64,000 nt of DNA from Rhodoferax sp. OV413. GTDB taxonomy: Bacteria > Pseudomonadota > Gammaproteobacteria > Burkholderiales > Burkholderiaceae_C. Position numbers and translations under genes: made by a program. A model generated the notes under the pieces. It searched no databases, was not told where the DNA came from, and worked only from the letters and a program-made list of their open reading frames with translations. How positions within the stretch are numbered: the first letter of the stretch is position 1; the number at the start of each line of letters is the position of its first letter. The DNA is taken from contig CAMAWD010000028.1 of the NCBI GenBank assembly GCA_945861785.1, positions 1 through 64,000 on the forward strand, in the 5' to 3' direction. Of the stretch, positions 8,989 to 18,923 are shown piece after piece.

Positions 8989-9006
8989 CCACCGCGCGGG
9001 CGGTGG
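8989..9006. terminator. Hairpin between the convergent protease gene and tatC
   Basis: CCACCG (8989-8994) and CGGTGG (9001-9006) form a GC-rich stem with a 6-base loop in the 30-base gap between the two stop codons. There is no T run on either side, so it may only assist termination. Confidence 0.45.
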
Positions 9007-9008
9007 AC

Positions 9009-9836
9009 TCAGGGCTTGGCTTCCCCTGGCGCATCCCCGGGTTTTTCGTCCGGTTTTTCGTCCGGTTTTTCGTCCGGTGCCTTTGTGTGCTTGATGAACA
9101 ACTTGGCGGCCCAGATACCCGCCTCGTACAACAGGCACATGGGGATCGCGAGGGCCAACTGCGACACCACATCGGGCGGGGTCAGCACCGCAGCGATCAC
9201 GAACGACAAGACGACGAAATAGCCGCGGAACTCCTTGAGTTTCTGAATGCTCACAAGGTTCATGCGGGCCAATAACACCACCACGATCGGCACCTGGAAG
9301 GCAACGCCGAAAGCCAGGTACAGGCCCAGGATCGCTTCGACATAGGATGCGATGTCCGGGGTGGCCGCGACGCTCTCCGGGGTGACCGCCTGGATGAACG
9401 CAAACATCTTGTCGAGCACAAAGAACTGCACGAACCCGATGCCGACGTACGCCAGCAAGCTGCCAAAGAATATCAGTGGCACGGCCAGGCGCTTTTCATG
9501 CCCATACAGGCCCGGGGCCACGAAGGCCCAGGCCTGGTACATCAGCCAGGGCAACGCCAGCAATACGCCGGCCATCATCAGCACCTTGAGCGGCACAAAA
9601 AACGGCGAGAAGACACCCACGGCAATCAGCTTGGCACCCGGCGGCATGTGGGCACGGATCGGCCCCGCGATCAGATCGATCAGGCCGCTGGGAGAGGGCC
9701 AGATCGCCAGCAACGCCATGCAGACCACCAAACCGATCAGGCTGTAGATCAGGCGGTCGCGCAACTCCATGAGGTGTTGCACGAACGGCTGCTCCGTGCC
9801 GGCGAGTTCATCTTCTTTTGGTTTGGGGTCTGTCAT
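9009..9836 (-). CDS. tatC: Sec-independent (Tat) translocase subunit TatC
   Basis: A 275-residue polytopic protein that recognises twin-arginine signal peptides. Family features are the N-terminal cytoplasmic segment FVQHLMELRDRLIYSLIGLV, the conserved FFVPLKVLMMAG and PWLMYQAWAFVAPGLYGHEK loops, and six hydrophobic spans. The C-terminal tail is unusual: after the last span it is charged and carries three exact PDEK repeats encoded by a 12-bp tandem DNA repeat. The gene follows tatB by about 60 bases in a tatA-tatB-tatC operon downstream of hinT and the his genes. The ATG at 9836 fits the family N-terminus. Confidence 0.95.
   Translation of the reverse strand: MTDPKPKEDELAGTEQPFVQHLMELRDRLIYSLIGLVVCMALLAIWPSPSGLIDLIAGPIRAHMPPGAKLIAVGVFSPFFVPLKVLMMAGVLLALPWLMYQAWAFVAPGLYGHEKRLAVPLIFFGSLLAYVGIGFVQFFVLDKMFAFIQAVTPESVAATPDIASYVEAILGLYLAFGVAFQVPIVVVLLARMNLVSIQKLKEFRGYFVVLSFVIAAVLTPPDVVSQLALAIPMCLLYEAGIWAAKLFIKHTKAPDEKPDEKPDEKPGDAPGEAKP
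9042..9077. repeat. Three perfect 12-bp tandem repeats in tatC
   Basis: TTTTTCGTCCGG occurs at 9042-9053, 9054-9065 and 9066-9077. Read on the coding strand it gives Pro-Asp-Glu-Lys three times. Because the unit is a multiple of three, copy-number change would lengthen or shorten the tail without breaking the frame. Confidence 0.9.
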
Positions 9837-9899
9837 CTTGTTGCTAGGGCCAAATAACGGCCGCGGTCACAACCCCGGCACATGCTGCATGACCGACGT

Positions 9900-10373
9900 T
9901 CAGCCGGCTTTTTGCGGGCGGAACCGGGCAACCCGCGCCGCGCCGGACAGTGCCCGGGTTCGTGTGCCGGTTCGCGCCTTGTACCAATTGGGGGTGGCGC
10001 CTTGCTTGACACGCCAGCGTTTGCCTGGATGGCGGTACACCGGATAACTCTCAAGCGCAGGTGAAGTGTCGGCCGGTGATGCATCGGAACCCATGCTGGT
10101 CGCGTCGGCCCAGGACTTCTCGAAATCGGTGGCGCCGCTTTGAATCGTGTTCTCCATGTCCTTCGCCGCGCCAGCAACCGAGTCCTTCATTTTCTTGAGT
10201 TCATCGAGTTCCATCGACCGGCTGACCTCGGCCTTGACGTCGGACACGTAACGCTGTGCCTTGCCCAGCAGTGCACCCACGGTGCGCGCCACCCGCGGAA
10301 GCTTGTCGGGCCCGATCACGATCAGTGCGACAGCGCCAATCAGCGCCATCTTCGAAATGCCAAGATCAATCAC
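9900..10373 (-). CDS. tatB: Sec-independent (Tat) translocase subunit TatB
   Basis: A 157-residue protein with the TatB N-terminus: a short periplasmic end, one transmembrane helix ([18 protein letters not shown]), the FGP/GP hinge and an amphipathic helix ([20 protein letters not shown]), then a charged coiled region. TatB and TatC together form the signal-peptide receptor. The start is GTG at 10373 (reading [10 protein letters not shown]); no ATG suits the conserved N-terminus. It lies 19 bases after tatA. The C-terminal 60 residues are basic and Pro-rich, poorly conserved as is usual. Confidence 0.93.
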   Translation of the reverse strand: MIDLGISKMALIGAVALIVIGPDKLPRVARTVGALLGKAQRYVSDVKAEVSRSMELDELKKMKDSVAGAAKDMENTIQSGATDFEKSWADATSMGSDASPADTSPALESYPVYRHPGKRWRVKQGATPNWYKARTGTRTRALSGAARVARFRPQKAG

Positions 10374-10392
10374 GCGCGTGCTGCGTCAGGCA

Positions 10393-10638
10393 TCAGGACT
10401 TTTGACGGGCTTCGACGTCGATCGTCGTCTTGTCGGACGGCGCTGCGGCGTTGGCGACCTGCGCCGAGGCAGCAGCAGGTTTGTCATCGACGCTGGTGGA
10501 ACCGTCTTTCATGCCGTCCTTGAAGCCCTTGACAGCGCTGCCGAAGTCGCCGCCCATGTTCTTGAGCTTCTTGGTTCCGAACACCATCACGACGATCAGC
10601 AGCACGATGAGCCAGTGCCATATTGAAAACGTACCCAT
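10393..10638 (-). CDS. tatA: Sec-independent (Tat) translocase subunit TatA
   Basis: An 81-residue protein with a single N-terminal membrane helix ([20 protein letters not shown]) leading into the amphipathic helix [17 protein letters not shown], with the FG-T-KKL hinge typical of TatA. Many copies form the transport pore or patch. The last 35 residues are polar and Ala-rich. GGAGAAACTC stands directly before the ATG. It is first of tatA-tatB-tatC and follows hinT after about 60 bases. Confidence 0.94.
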   Translation of the reverse strand: MGTFSIWHWLIVLLIVVMVFGTKKLKNMGGDFGSAVKGFKDGMKDGSTSVDDKPAAASAQVANAAAPSDKTTIDVEARQKS

Positions 10639-10701
10639 GAGTTTCTCCTAAGCAATTGCAGGATTTTAGTCTCGCGCCATCCGCACCCCAATAACCCTTC
10701 G

Positions 10702-11061
10702 TCAACCTCGCAACCATGGGCGGGGCCCACCCATCACATGCACATGCAGATGGTGCACTTCCTGCCCACCTTCAGCCCCGGTGTTGCTCACGATCCGGAA
10801 GCCGCCCTGTGGGTAGGGCCGGCAACCCTCCTGCAGGGCCAGACGCGGCGCCAGGGTCATCATGTGCCCCATCAGGGGCGCATGCTCGGGCTCCAACTGT
10901 GCGAACGAAGGAATGTGCTGTTTCGGAATCAGAAGGAAATGCACCGGGGCCCACGGATGGATGTCGTGGAACGCAAACACCAATTCGTCTTCATGCACCT
11001 TGCGCGAAGGTATCTTGCCCTGGGCAATCTTGCAAAACAGGCAATCGGGATCATGCACCAT
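10702..11061 (-). CDS. HIT family nucleotide-binding protein (HinT-like)
   Basis: A 119-residue histidine-triad protein. The N-terminus CLFCKIAQGKIPS and the active-site motif HHLHVHVMGG near the C-terminus are diagnostic of the Hint branch, which hydrolyses purine nucleoside phosphoramidates. AAGGAG lies 8 bases before the ATG. The gene starts 12 bases after the upstream membrane protein gene and is followed by tatA, an order widely conserved next to his operons in Burkholderiales. Confidence 0.92.
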   Translation of the reverse strand: MVHDPDCLFCKIAQGKIPSRKVHEDELVFAFHDIHPWAPVHFLLIPKQHIPSFAQLEPEHAPLMGHMMTLAPRLALQEGCRPYPQGGFRIVSNTGAEGGQEVHHLHVHVMGGPRPWLRG

Positions 11062-11073
11062 GCCGCCGCTCCT

Positions 11074-11484
11074 TCATTCTCGGTTTTCCTGCTGACCAAG
11101 CGGCTGGTTGTTGTTCATGGCAACCATGCCGCGCACGATCCGGTACAGGAACCAGATCGAAATGACAAACCAGGCGATCGCGCCAGGCAGATACAGGAGC
11201 AGAAAAAGGGGCGCCGTAACCACGTACAGCAAGCCGGCAATCAGCACCGAACGAATGCGCCAGGAGAAATGGCTGGCCTGCCAGGTGCCGACAGCTTCGT
11301 CCTTTTTGACCATGTCGAGCACCAGCGCCACGATCAGCAGGACGGCTCCGGCCTGCGCGCCAGGCACCAGCGCGCCCACAGCCACGACCAGGTGCAGCAC
11401 ATAACTGACCCAACCTGCTGTTTTCAGCGCCTGCGCCTTTTCGCTGTCACCACCCTTGGCCACGACATCCACAATTTCATCCAT
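11074..11484 (-). CDS. Small integral membrane protein (DUF4870-like)
   Basis: A 136-residue protein with about four hydrophobic spans ([72 protein letters not shown]) and short polar ends. It resembles the DUF4870 family found at this position in related genomes; no biochemical role is known. GGGGAGGAATCAC gives a strong ribosome site before the ATG at 11484. That start lies inside the end of hisE, an 8-base overlap, so the two are co-transcribed and probably translationally linked. Confidence 0.85.
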   Translation of the reverse strand: MDEIVDVVAKGGDSEKAQALKTAGWVSYVLHLVVAVGALVPGAQAGAVLLIVALVLDMVKKDEAVGTWQASHFSWRIRSVLIAGLLYVVTAPLFLLLYLPGAIAWFVISIWFLYRIVRGMVAMNNNQPLGQQENRE

Positions 11485-11911
11485 GTGATTCCTCCCCAGC
11501 CGGTAATTGCGGCGCACCTTGCTCGCGCGACACGGCCTTGCGCAAGGCCTTTTCCTCGATGCCGCTGGTGCCGGCCCGGCGCTGCAACTCGGCCAGCACG
11601 TCGGCCGGGGCGAGGTCGTAGTGGGCCAGCGTGATGAGGCAATGGAACCACAGGTCAGCCACCTCGCCGACCAGCAGCGCGCGACGCTCCGCCACACCAG
11701 CACCCTGGGCCAGCGCATGGTCGAGGTCTTTCGAAGCCATCACCACTTCGGTGGCCTCTTCGCCGATCTTTTTGAGAAAACCGTCCGGGCCACGGGCCAG
11801 CAGACGGGCCACGTAACTCTTGGCGGGGTCACCACCAAGCGCGACCTTGCGCGATTCGATAACAGCTGCGAGTTCTTCGAGCACGGTGGCGGACAGATTT
11901 GCGGAGCCCAT
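11477..11911 (-). CDS. hisE: Phosphoribosyl-ATP pyrophosphohydrolase
   Basis: A 144-residue MazG-type all-helical enzyme for step 2 of histidine synthesis, hydrolysing phosphoribosyl-ATP to phosphoribosyl-AMP. The family core is present: [16 protein letters not shown] with the metal-binding glutamates, then [20 protein letters not shown]. HisE is separate from HisI here, unlike the fused HisIE of enterobacteria. It lies 6 bases after hisI. The C-terminal extension of about 30 residues beyond the usual end is Arg/Glu-rich. Confidence 0.94.
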   Translation of the reverse strand: MGSANLSATVLEELAAVIESRKVALGGDPAKSYVARLLARGPDGFLKKIGEEATEVVMASKDLDHALAQGAGVAERRALLVGEVADLWFHCLITLAHYDLAPADVLAELQRRAGTSGIEEKALRKAVSREQGAPQLPAGEESHG

Positions 11912-11917
11912 GGGCAG

Positions 11918-12319
11918 CTACTTGTAGATCGATTGCGGGTCTTTCAAGACCGGTTCGGTGATTTTCCATTCGCCAGCCAGCACGCCACCTTGCTGCAGCC
12001 TGAAAAAACAGCTGTGCCGCCCGGTATGGCAGGCGATCGAAGGCTCATGCCCATGCTGGGTCACCTTGAGCAACAGGACGTCGTTGTCGCAATCCATGCG
12101 CACCTCGTGCACGAGTTGCACGTGGCCCGACTCCTCGCCCTTGAACCACAGCCTTGCCCGGGAGCGGCTGAAATACACGGCCCGGCCGGTTTGCACGGTC
12201 TTCTCAAGCGCTTCCCGGTTCATCCATGCGAACATCAGCACGTCGCCCGTGGCCCGTTCCTGGGCGATTACCGGCACCAGGCCAGCGCCATCCCATTTGA
12301 CTTCATTCAACCAGTTCAT
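11918..12319 (-). CDS. hisI: Phosphoribosyl-AMP cyclohydrolase
   Basis: A 133-residue enzyme opening the adenine ring of phosphoribosyl-AMP (step 3). Diagnostic segments are [35 protein letters not shown] and the Zn/Mg-binding [10 protein letters not shown] and [10 protein letters not shown]. The ATG at 12319 gives the usual short N-terminus ([18 protein letters not shown]); an in-frame extension to 12370 would run into hisF. It lies 47 bases after hisF. Confidence 0.94.
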   Translation of the reverse strand: MNWLNEVKWDGAGLVPVIAQERATGDVLMFAWMNREALEKTVQTGRAVYFSRSRARLWFKGEESGHVQLVHEVRMDCDNDVLLLKVTQHGHEPSIACHTGRHSCFFRLQQGGVLAGEWKITEPVLKDPQSIYK

Positions 12320-12366
12320 GTGCGTATTGTCCGCGATGGACACCACACCACCTGCCTGCCCGAGGT

Positions 12367-13167
12367 TCAAATCCGCACCGGGATGCCGCGCACAGCCATG
12401 TGCTTCTTGGCCTGCAGAACGGTGAATTCACCGTAATGGAAGATGCTGGCAGCCAGCACGGCATCAGCGCCGCCGATTTGAATGCCATCCGCCAGGTGGT
12501 CCAGCGTGCCAACGCCACCGGAAGCAATGATGGGTACATCCACAGCATCGCTCACGGCGCGGGTCAGCGCGAGATCGAAACCCGATTTTGTGCCGTCGCG
12601 GTCCATGCTGGTCAACAGGATCTCCCCTGCACCGCGCGCAGCCATCTCGCGGGCCCATCCCACCGCGTCAATGCCGGTATTTCGGCGCCCGCCATGGCTG
12701 TAGACATCCCATCCCGGTCCTGCCAGGACGCCATCGGCCCGCGCAGCCTGCTCCTGCTGGGGTGTTCGGCGCTTGGCGTCGATCGCCACCACAATGCACT
12801 GGGCCCCATAGCGGGAAGATGCATCCTCGATCACCTGGGGATTGGCCAGCGCGGCCGAATTGAAACTTGTCTTGTCAGCACCTGCATTGAGCAGGCGGCG
12901 CACATCCGCCACCATCCTTACGCCACCGCCGACCGTGAGCGGGATGAAAACCTGGCTCGCTACTGCTTCAATGATGTGCAGCAGAAGATCGCGGTCGTCA
13001 CTGGTGGCGGTGATGTCCAGGAACGTCAGTTCGTCGGCGCCCTGGTCGTTGTAACGTGCGGCGATTTCGACCGGGTCGCCGGCGTCGCGCAAGTCGACAA
13101 AGTTGACGCCCTTGACGACACGTCCACCAGTGACATCCATGCACGGAATGATGCGCTTGGCCAACAT
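12367..13167 (-). CDS. hisF: Imidazole glycerol phosphate synthase, cyclase subunit
   Basis: A 266-residue TIM-barrel enzyme that uses ammonia from HisH to form imidazole glycerol phosphate and AICAR. The N-terminus [20 protein letters not shown] carries the catalytic Asp. VVAIDAKR holds the second catalytic Asp, and [10 protein letters not shown] and IIASGGVG form the phosphate sites. An insert ([14 protein letters not shown]) after the second Asp makes it slightly longer than the 255-residue norm. The ATG at 13167 matches the family; the longer frame overlaps hisA and is rejected. It lies 20 bases after hisA. Confidence 0.95.
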   Translation of the reverse strand: MLAKRIIPCMDVTGGRVVKGVNFVDLRDAGDPVEIAARYNDQGADELTFLDITATSDDRDLLLHIIEAVASQVFIPLTVGGGVRMVADVRRLLNAGADKTSFNSAALANPQVIEDASSRYGAQCIVVAIDAKRRTPQQEQAARADGVLAGPGWDVYSHGGRRNTGIDAVGWAREMAARGAGEILLTSMDRDGTKSGFDLALTRAVSDAVDVPIIASGGVGTLDHLADGIQIGGADAVLAASIFHYGEFTVLQAKKHMAVRGIPVRI

Positions 13168-13187
13168 GGCAGGAACGATCGAGGGGC

Positions 13188-13928
13188 TCAGCCGTTCAGT
13201 TCGTCGGCGCGGGCCTGGGCGGCGGCAAAATCCAGGTCGCCAGAATAGATGGCCCTGCCGCAGATCACGCCCTCGACCCCTTCGCTTTCGACATCGCAAA
13301 GGGCGTCGATGTCGGCCATGGAACTCAGGCCGCCGGAGGCTATCACCGGAATGGTCAGTGCCTGGGCCAGCTTGACCGTGGCCTCGATGTTGATGCCCGA
13401 CAACATGCCATCGCGCCCGATATCGGTGTAGATGATCGACTCGACGCCGTAGTCCTCGAACTTCTTGCCCAGGTCGACCACGTCATGGCGCGTGAGCTTG
13501 CTCCAGCCGTCGGTGGCGATCTTTCCGTCCCGCGCGTCCAGGCCCACGATGATGTGCCCGCCGAACGCGGTGCAGGCATCCTGCAGGAACCCGGGGTTCT
13601 TGACCGCGGCAGTACCAATGATCACGTACCGCAGGCCGGCATCCAGGTAACGCTCGATGGTGTCGAGGTCGCGGATACCACCGCCCAGTTGCACATCGAC
13701 CTCACTGCCCACGCTCTTGAGAATCTTGCGGATCGCCATCTCGTTCTTGGGGTGCCCGGCAAAAGCGCCGTTCAGGTCCACCAGATGCAGCCGGCGTGCA
13801 CCCTGCGTGACCCAGCCACGGGCCACGACGGTGGGGTCTTCGCCAAAAGTGGTGGACTGTTCCATGTCGCCCTGTTTGAGGCGAACACAATGGCCGTCTT
13901 TCAGGTCAATAGCGGGGATGAGCAGCAT
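13188..13928 (-). CDS. hisA: ProFAR isomerase (1-(5-phosphoribosyl)-5-[(5-phosphoribosylamino)methylideneamino]imidazole-4-carboxamide isomerase)
   Basis: A 246-residue TIM-barrel isomerase catalysing the Amadori step between HisI and HisHF. The start [20 protein letters not shown] carries the catalytic Asp; [25 protein letters not shown] and VIASGGLSS are the barrel phosphate-binding and catalytic loops. It is paralogous to HisF and adjacent to it. The gene follows hisH by 23 bases. Confidence 0.95.
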   Translation of the reverse strand: MLLIPAIDLKDGHCVRLKQGDMEQSTTFGEDPTVVARGWVTQGARRLHLVDLNGAFAGHPKNEMAIRKILKSVGSEVDVQLGGGIRDLDTIERYLDAGLRYVIIGTAAVKNPGFLQDACTAFGGHIIVGLDARDGKIATDGWSKLTRHDVVDLGKKFEDYGVESIIYTDIGRDGMLSGINIEATVKLAQALTIPVIASGGLSSMADIDALCDVESEGVEGVICGRAIYSGDLDFAAAQARADELNG

Positions 13929-13951
13929 GGTGCGGGCAAGACGCGAGCGGG

Positions 13952-14650
13952 TCAGGGATTCCAGCGAAGGAAATTACGATATAGCGCGAGGCCGTGAACG
14001 GCACTTTTTTCTGGGTGAAATTGGGTTGCGAAAATATTATCGCGCGCAATCGCGGCAGTAATGCGCCCACCGTAGTCCGCTTCGCCGGTGATGTGGCGCG
14101 CAACAGACGGTCTGGCGAAAAAACTGTGGACGAAATAGAAATAACTGCCATCCGGGATAGCATCCCACAAGGCATGTGCCACGCCATCGGCTTGTCTGCG
14201 CCAGACCTGGTTCCAGCCCATCTGCGGCACTTTGTAGCGACTCCCGTCGGCCTGCAGCTGCCCTGCCAGGCTGAACCGGACCACATCTCCTGGGAAAAGG
14301 CCGAGGCCCGTTGTCCCGGTTCCGTTGCCAGCTTTGTGGCCCTCCTGGCTGTGTTCGAGCAGCATCTGCATGCCCACGCAGACACCGAACAGTGGCTTGG
14401 TCGCCGCTGCTTCCAGCACTGACTCCATCAGGCCGGACTCCCGCAATTCCCGCATGCAGTCGGGCATCGCACCCTGGCCGGGCAATACGATACGCCCAGC
14501 CAAGCGCACTTCGTCCGGGTCGGAGGTGACGATCACCCGAAAACTGCTGCCGGCAGCCGCTGCATGGACCGCCTGCGACACGGACCGCAGGTTGCCCATG
14601 CCGTAGTCCACCACGGCCACCGTATTGCCCGATACCCCCGAAAGCGTCAC
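13952..14650 (-). CDS. hisH: Imidazole glycerol phosphate synthase, glutaminase subunit
   Basis: A 232-residue class-I glutamine amidotransferase supplying ammonia to HisF. The N-terminus [18 protein letters not shown], the nucleophile elbow [16 protein letters not shown] (Cys) and ATQFHPEKS (His and Glu of the triad) are all visible. The start is GTG at 14650, overlapping the hisB stop as GTGA; it lies 8 residues before the usual N-terminus, and no ATG suits better. The overlap predicts coupled translation with hisB. Confidence 0.94.
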   Translation of the reverse strand: MTLSGVSGNTVAVVDYGMGNLRSVSQAVHAAAAGSSFRVIVTSDPDEVRLAGRIVLPGQGAMPDCMRELRESGLMESVLEAAATKPLFGVCVGMQMLLEHSQEGHKAGNGTGTTGLGLFPGDVVRFSLAGQLQADGSRYKVPQMGWNQVWRRQADGVAHALWDAIPDGSYFYFVHSFFARPSVARHITGEADYGGRITAAIARDNIFATQFHPEKSAVHGLALYRNFLRWNP

Positions 14651-15264
14651 AGCGACCCCTTGGTCGACGGAATCGTCCCCACGGCACGAGGATCGATTTC
14701 GACTGCCATTCGCACCGCACGCGCAAAGGCCTTGAAGACGGATTCGGCCTGGTGGTGGGCATTCTCGCCACGCAGGTTGTCGATGTGCAGCGTCACCAGG
14801 GCGTGGTTGGCGAAGCCCTGAAAGAACTCGTGCGCCAGCTGGCTGTCGAAGCCGCCGATCATGCCGCTCTTGAATGGCACGTTCATCACCAGGCCGGGGC
14901 GGCCCGAAAAATCGATCACAACACGGCTGAGGGCCTCGTCCAGCGGCACATAGGCATGGCCAAAACGCCGGACCCCCTTCTTGTCGCCCAACGCGCGGAA
15001 CACCGCCTGGCCCAGCGTGATACCGACGTCTTCCACTGTGTGGTGCCCGTCGATGTGCAGGTCGCCCTGCGCATGGATGTCGAGGTCGAGCAGGCCGTGG
15101 CGCGCGATCTGGTCCAGCATGTGGTCGAAGAAACCGATACCAGTGTGCAACCGCGACTGCCCGGTTCCGTCGAGATTGACGCGTACTGTGATCTGCGTCT
15201 CGGCCGTGTTGCGCGTGACTTCCGCATTGCGCGGCGCCCCCGGGGCTACTGGATTGCTTGACAT
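14647..15264 (-). CDS. hisB: Imidazoleglycerol-phosphate dehydratase
   Basis: A 205-residue monofunctional dehydratase; the histidinol-phosphatase domain of enterobacterial HisB is absent. Metal-binding motifs are [18 protein letters not shown] and [16 protein letters not shown], followed by IDFSGRPGL and [17 protein letters not shown]. Since this HisB lacks a phosphatase, histidinol-phosphate phosphatase must be encoded elsewhere. Its 5' end overlaps hisC by 19 bases and its 3' end overlaps hisH. Confidence 0.95.
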   Translation of the reverse strand: MSSNPVAPGAPRNAEVTRNTAETQITVRVNLDGTGQSRLHTGIGFFDHMLDQIARHGLLDLDIHAQGDLHIDGHHTVEDVGITLGQAVFRALGDKKGVRRFGHAYVPLDEALSRVVIDFSGRPGLVMNVPFKSGMIGGFDSQLAHEFFQGFANHALVTLHIDNLRGENAHHQAESVFKAFARAVRMAVEIDPRAVGTIPSTKGSL

Positions 15265-16397
15265 AGGGATTCCTTCAGAGCGTTCAACATCGCTTGATTT
15301 TCGGTGGCGGCGCCCACGGTCAGGCGCAGGCAGTTGGCCAGCAACGGGTGAAACCCGGCCATGTTCTTGACCAGGACGCCGCGCACCTTCATGCGCTGGA
15401 AAACCGTGCTCGCCACATCCTCGCCCGAACCGGCGAATGGCGCGAGGCGCACCAGGACCATGTTGGCATCACTTTGGAAAGTCTCGACGCCGGGCAGTGC
15501 GGCCAACGCGGCCTGAAGCACAACGCGTTGCACCACGATATCGCGCGCCTGGGCGGCGAAGACCTCGCTGTGCTCAAGCGCGAACAGGGCGCATTCGGCG
15601 TTGAGCACGCTGATGTTGTACGGTGGGCGGACCTTGTCCAGTTCACGGACCAGCGCAGCCGGGCCGGCCAGGTAGCCGACACGCACGCCGGCCAGGCCAA
15701 ACTTGCTGAGCGTGCGCATCAGCAGCACATGCTCGTGGCCCGCGATGCGCCCCATGTAGCTCTTTGCGGCGAACGGCTGGTAGGCCTCGTCCAGCACGAC
15801 GAACCCCGGCGCTGCGGCGATGATCCGGTCGATCACGGCTTCGTCCCAGAGGTTGGCCGTCGGGTTGTTCGGGTAGGCCAGGTAGATGAGCGAAGGCTGG
15901 TGCTGCATTATCGCGGCCAGCATGGCCGGCTCGTCGAGCTCGAAGCGTTGGTTCAATGGCACGCCGACGAACTTCAGCCCCTGCAACTGCGCACTCACGC
16001 CGTACATCACAAAGCCCGGCACCGGCGCAAGCACACAGGCCCCGGGTCGGTCGAATGCCATGGCCAACATGGAGATCAATTCGTCCGACCCATTGCCAAG
16101 CACCAGCTCGAACCCCTGCGGGACCCCGGCGTGGGCGGCCAGCGCGGCACGGAGATCATCCAGGCGCAAACCGGGGTAACGGTTGAGCTCGAGCGCCCCG
16201 AGCCGGGCACCGAGCAGCTGCTGCAATTCGAGCGGCAGCCGGTGGGGGTTTTCCATGGCGTCCATCTTCAGCAGGCCTTGGGACGGCTGGACCAGGTAGC
16301 GCTGCATCGCCAGCACGTCGGGCCGCAATCGGTTGCGCATCAGGCTGGGCAAGGGGGGACGTTCAAAGGGCACGGGGAGACTCTGGTCAAGTGGCAT
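15246..16397 (-). CDS. hisC: Histidinol-phosphate aminotransferase
   Basis: A 383-residue fold-type I PLP enzyme. Hallmarks are [12 protein letters not shown] near the N-terminus, LGNGSDELI for cofactor phosphate contact, [20 protein letters not shown] and the Schiff-base lysine in [15 protein letters not shown]. The first ATG (16397) gives a 19-residue Pro-rich lead before [12 protein letters not shown]; the ATG at 16340 is an alternative start. It lies 3 bases after the exported-protein gene. Confidence 0.94.
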   Translation of the reverse strand: MPLDQSLPVPFERPPLPSLMRNRLRPDVLAMQRYLVQPSQGLLKMDAMENPHRLPLELQQLLGARLGALELNRYPGLRLDDLRAALAAHAGVPQGFELVLGNGSDELISMLAMAFDRPGACVLAPVPGFVMYGVSAQLQGLKFVGVPLNQRFELDEPAMLAAIMQHQPSLIYLAYPNNPTANLWDEAVIDRIIAAAPGFVVLDEAYQPFAAKSYMGRIAGHEHVLLMRTLSKFGLAGVRVGYLAGPAALVRELDKVRPPYNISVLNAECALFALEHSEVFAAQARDIVVQRVVLQAALAALPGVETFQSDANMVLVRLAPFAGSGEDVASTVFQRMKVRGVLVKNMAGFHPLLANCLRLTVGAATENQAMLNALKESLCQAIQ

Positions 16398-16400
16398 CGG

Positions 16401-16805
16401 TCAGCAACTGTAGGCGGTGGCAAGTGCGTTGGCCATCACGACCTGCACCGGCATGTCGGCCTCGTACAAACCCTTGTTGCGCTGGAGTTCGCCGTCGAAC
16501 AACGGTTTGGCCATGCGCGGTTCCAGCCGTCGGCCATTGACGCAAAAGAGCGGTTTCGCGCCAGCCCGCACAGCCTGGGCATTGGCCTCTTGCGAACCTT
16601 CGAGCACACCAACCAGGTAATACTGGACAAACGCCGGGCCGTGCTTCTTGTCGGACAACTCGAGCGCGCGCAATTCACGCAGGCTCATTGCGTGCGCGGA
16701 CCCCGCCAGGGCGGCGCCGGCCAGGCACAGCGCCGCAAGCTGAATCACACTGCCCCACAACACGCACACACGATGGCGCAGTCCATCACCGGGCCGGTTG
16801 ATCAT
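16401..16805 (-). CDS. Small exported protein inside the his operon (Rap1a/Tai-like)
   Basis: A 134-residue protein with an N-terminal hydrophobic segment ([20 protein letters not shown]) that looks like a cleavable signal peptide ending AHA. The mature part has two cysteines, one in PLFCVNGRR and one as the final residue (ALATAYSC), which could pair in the periplasm. The layout of a Y-x-x-G segment, a mid Cys and a terminal Cys recalls the Rap1a/Tai immunity-protein family, but this is a weak resemblance. It starts with ATGA overlapping the hisD stop and ends 3 bases before hisC, so it is firmly built into the operon. No link to histidine synthesis is evident. Confidence 0.7.
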   Translation of the reverse strand: MINRPGDGLRHRVCVLWGSVIQLAALCLAGAALAGSAHAMSLRELRALELSDKKHGPAFVQYYLVGVLEGSQEANAQAVRAGAKPLFCVNGRRLEPRMAKPLFDGELQRNKGLYEADMPVQVVMANALATAYSC

Positions 16806-18145
16806 TCAAACCTCATTTCTGCTGCACGGGCGTGGGCGTCCAACCCCTCCCCATAAGCAAGTTCCGCCGCAACCTGGCCCAGAATGCGGGCCCCCGCAGC
16901 GCTGACCTCGATCAGGCTGCTGCGCTTCTGGAAATCGTAGACGCCCAGCGGACTGGAGAACCGTGCAGTCGCGCCAGTGGGCAGCACATGGTTGGGCCCG
17001 GCACAGTAGTCCCCCAGGCTTTCGCTGGTGTAGGCGCCGAGAAAAATGGCGCCAGCATGCCTGAGCGTGGGTTCCCAGCGATGTGGTTCGCGGCTGCTTA
17101 CTTCCAGATGCTCCGGGGCAACGCGGTTGCTGATCTGACAAGCCTCTTCCATGTTGCGGGTGTGCACCAGCGCGCCACGGCCGTTGAGCGAAGCCGCGAT
17201 GATCTCGCGGCGCAACATACCGGGCAACAGCCGGTCGATCGAGGCTTGCACGGCCTCGATGTAGGCGGCGTCCGGGCACAGCAGGATGCTCTGGGCCAGT
17301 TCATCGTGTTCGGCCTGGCTGAACAGGTCCATCGCCACCCAGTCCGGAGGCGTCGAGCCATCGGCCAGCACCAGGATTTCGCTCGGGCCGGCGATCATGT
17401 CGATACCTACCGTGCCAAAAACGCGCCGCTTGGCGGCTGCCACGTAGGCATTTCCGGGCCCGGTAATCTTGTCGACCTTGGGCACGGTTTGTGTGCCGTA
17501 AGCCAGGGCTGCCACCGCCTGGGCACCACCCAGCGTGAACACGCGCGTGACACCGGCCAGCCAGGCAGCCGCCAGCACCAGCGGGTTGCGCTCACCGGTG
17601 GCGGACTCCCGATCGGCGGGCGCGGGGGTCGGCACGACCATGATGATCTCGGCCACCCCGGCCACCTGCGCGGGAATTGCATTCATCAGCACCGAAGACG
17701 GGTACGCAGCCTTGCCGCCTGGCACATAGATGCCGACGCGGTCCAGGGGAGTGACCTTCTGGCCAAGCAGGCTGCCGTGTTCGTCGCGGTAGCTCCAGCT
17801 TTCACCGCAGGCCTTCTTCTGGGCTTCATGGTACGTGCGCACCCGCTGCGCAGCTGCTTCGAGCGCTCGCCGGCGTGCCGGCGCAATACTGTCGAATGCG
17901 GACTTCAGCTCCGTCTGGCTGAGCTCCAGCGCTGCAACGGATGGCGCATGGACCCGATCGAAGCGCCTCGTGTATTCCAGCACGGCCGCGTCGCCGCGCA
18001 CCTGCACGTCGGCCAGGATGTCGCGCACCCGCTGCTCGATCGCGGCGTCTGCGTCGCTGGACCAGAACAGACGCCGCGCAAAGTCAGCCTCGAAACTGGG
18101 GCTGGACGTGGACAGCCGGACGGGTGATGCAGATACCAACGGCAT
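16802..18145 (-). CDS. hisD: Histidinol dehydrogenase
   Basis: A 447-residue Zn enzyme that makes two NAD-dependent oxidations from histidinol to histidine. Conserved blocks are [73 protein letters not shown] with its Zn-site residues, EHLEVSS and [17 protein letters not shown]. It is near the usual length of 430-440. It follows hisG by 6 bases in reading order hisG-hisD and overlaps the small exported protein gene by 4 bases. Confidence 0.96.
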   Translation of the reverse strand: MPLVSASPVRLSTSSPSFEADFARRLFWSSDADAAIEQRVRDILADVQVRGDAAVLEYTRRFDRVHAPSVAALELSQTELKSAFDSIAPARRRALEAAAQRVRTYHEAQKKACGESWSYRDEHGSLLGQKVTPLDRVGIYVPGGKAAYPSSVLMNAIPAQVAGVAEIIMVVPTPAPADRESATGERNPLVLAAAWLAGVTRVFTLGGAQAVAALAYGTQTVPKVDKITGPGNAYVAAAKRRVFGTVGIDMIAGPSEILVLADGSTPPDWVAMDLFSQAEHDELAQSILLCPDAAYIEAVQASIDRLLPGMLRREIIAASLNGRGALVHTRNMEEACQISNRVAPEHLEVSSREPHRWEPTLRHAGAIFLGAYTSESLGDYCAGPNHVLPTGATARFSSPLGVYDFQKRSSLIEVSAAGARILGQVAAELAYGEGLDAHARAAEMRFE

Positions 18146-18151
18146 GGTGCA

Positions 18152-18799
18152 TCAGGCGTACGGGGATTTCAACGCCGCGGCAAACGCATCGATGATGAGC
18201 CTGATGGGGGCTTGCTTGAGCTTGAGGGCCGCCTGGTTCACCACCAGGCGCGAACTGATGTCCATGATGTGCTCGACCTCGACCAGCTGGTTCGCCTTGA
18301 GCGTACTGCCGGTCGAGACGAGGTCGACGATGGCGTCGGCCATGCCTGTAAGGGGCGCCAGTTCCATGCTGCCATACAGCTTGATCAGGTCCACGTGCAC
18401 GCCCTTGGCAGCGAAGAAGTCGCGGGCAATGGCGACGTATTTGGTTGCCACGGTCAGGCGCGAGCCCTGCTTCACTGCGGTTGCGTAGTCGAAACCAGCA
18501 CGCACGGCGACACTGATCCGGCAACGCGCGATCTGCAGGTCCAGCGGTTGGTAAAGGCCTTCGCTTCCGTGCTCGAGCAGGGTGTCGCGCCCGGTGATAC
18601 CCATGTCTGCCCCGCCGTACTGAACATAGGTCGGCACATCCGTGGCGCGCACCACCAGCACGCGCACGTCAGGGCGGTTGGTATCGAGAATCAGTTTCCG
18701 GGAGGTTTCGGGGTCGTCCAGCACGGCGATGCCAGCCCCTGCCAGCAGCGGCAGGGCCTCTTCGAAGATGCGTCCTTTGGACAGCGCCAGGGTGATCAT
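18152..18799 (-). CDS. hisG: ATP phosphoribosyltransferase, short form
   Basis: A 215-residue catalytic subunit of the first and feedback-regulated step. It is the short HisG type (about 210 residues), lacking the C-terminal ACT-like regulatory domain, so it should need HisZ, which is not in this window. Conserved pieces are [47 protein letters not shown] and [19 protein letters not shown]. The ATG at 18799 matches the family N-terminus. It heads the his genes on this strand, about 115 bases after bolA. Confidence 0.95.
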   Translation of the reverse strand: MITLALSKGRIFEEALPLLAGAGIAVLDDPETSRKLILDTNRPDVRVLVVRATDVPTYVQYGGADMGITGRDTLLEHGSEGLYQPLDLQIARCRISVAVRAGFDYATAVKQGSRLTVATKYVAIARDFFAAKGVHVDLIKLYGSMELAPLTGMADAIVDLVSTGSTLKANQLVEVEHIMDISSRLVVNQAALKLKQAPIRLIIDAFAAALKSPYA

Positions 18800-18812
18800 C
18801 GTGCGGGTGGTG

Positions 18813-18923
18813 TCAGGCGCCGACCAGTTGTGACACGGCTTTGGTGCTGCGCTTGAAAGCAGGCATGCTGCCTGGCGCAACGGCATCCGGCTGCCGGCAG
18901 CCAGGGATCACCAGCTCATTCAT
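18813..18923 (-). CDS. Possible 36-codon reading frame between bolA and hisG
   Basis: An ATG overlapping the end of bolA (AATGAATGA) opens a 36-residue frame, [18 protein letters not shown] and on to QLVGA, that stops 13 bases before hisG. In related genomes I expect murA here. This frame does not obviously match MurA ends, and nothing shows that it is expressed. It could be chance, a short leader, or debris of a lost gene. Confidence 0.2.
   Translation of the reverse strand: MNELVIPGCRQPDAVAPGSMPAFKRSTKAVSQLVGA

Noticed and set aside
15294-16856. 520-codon plus-strand frame over hisC
   Set aside because: It is the mirror of hisC and the small exported gene; composition is His/Gln/Arg-rich as expected for an antisense shadow.
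16832-18127. 431-codon plus-strand frame over hisD
   Set aside because: It is antisense to an intact hisD and has no family features.
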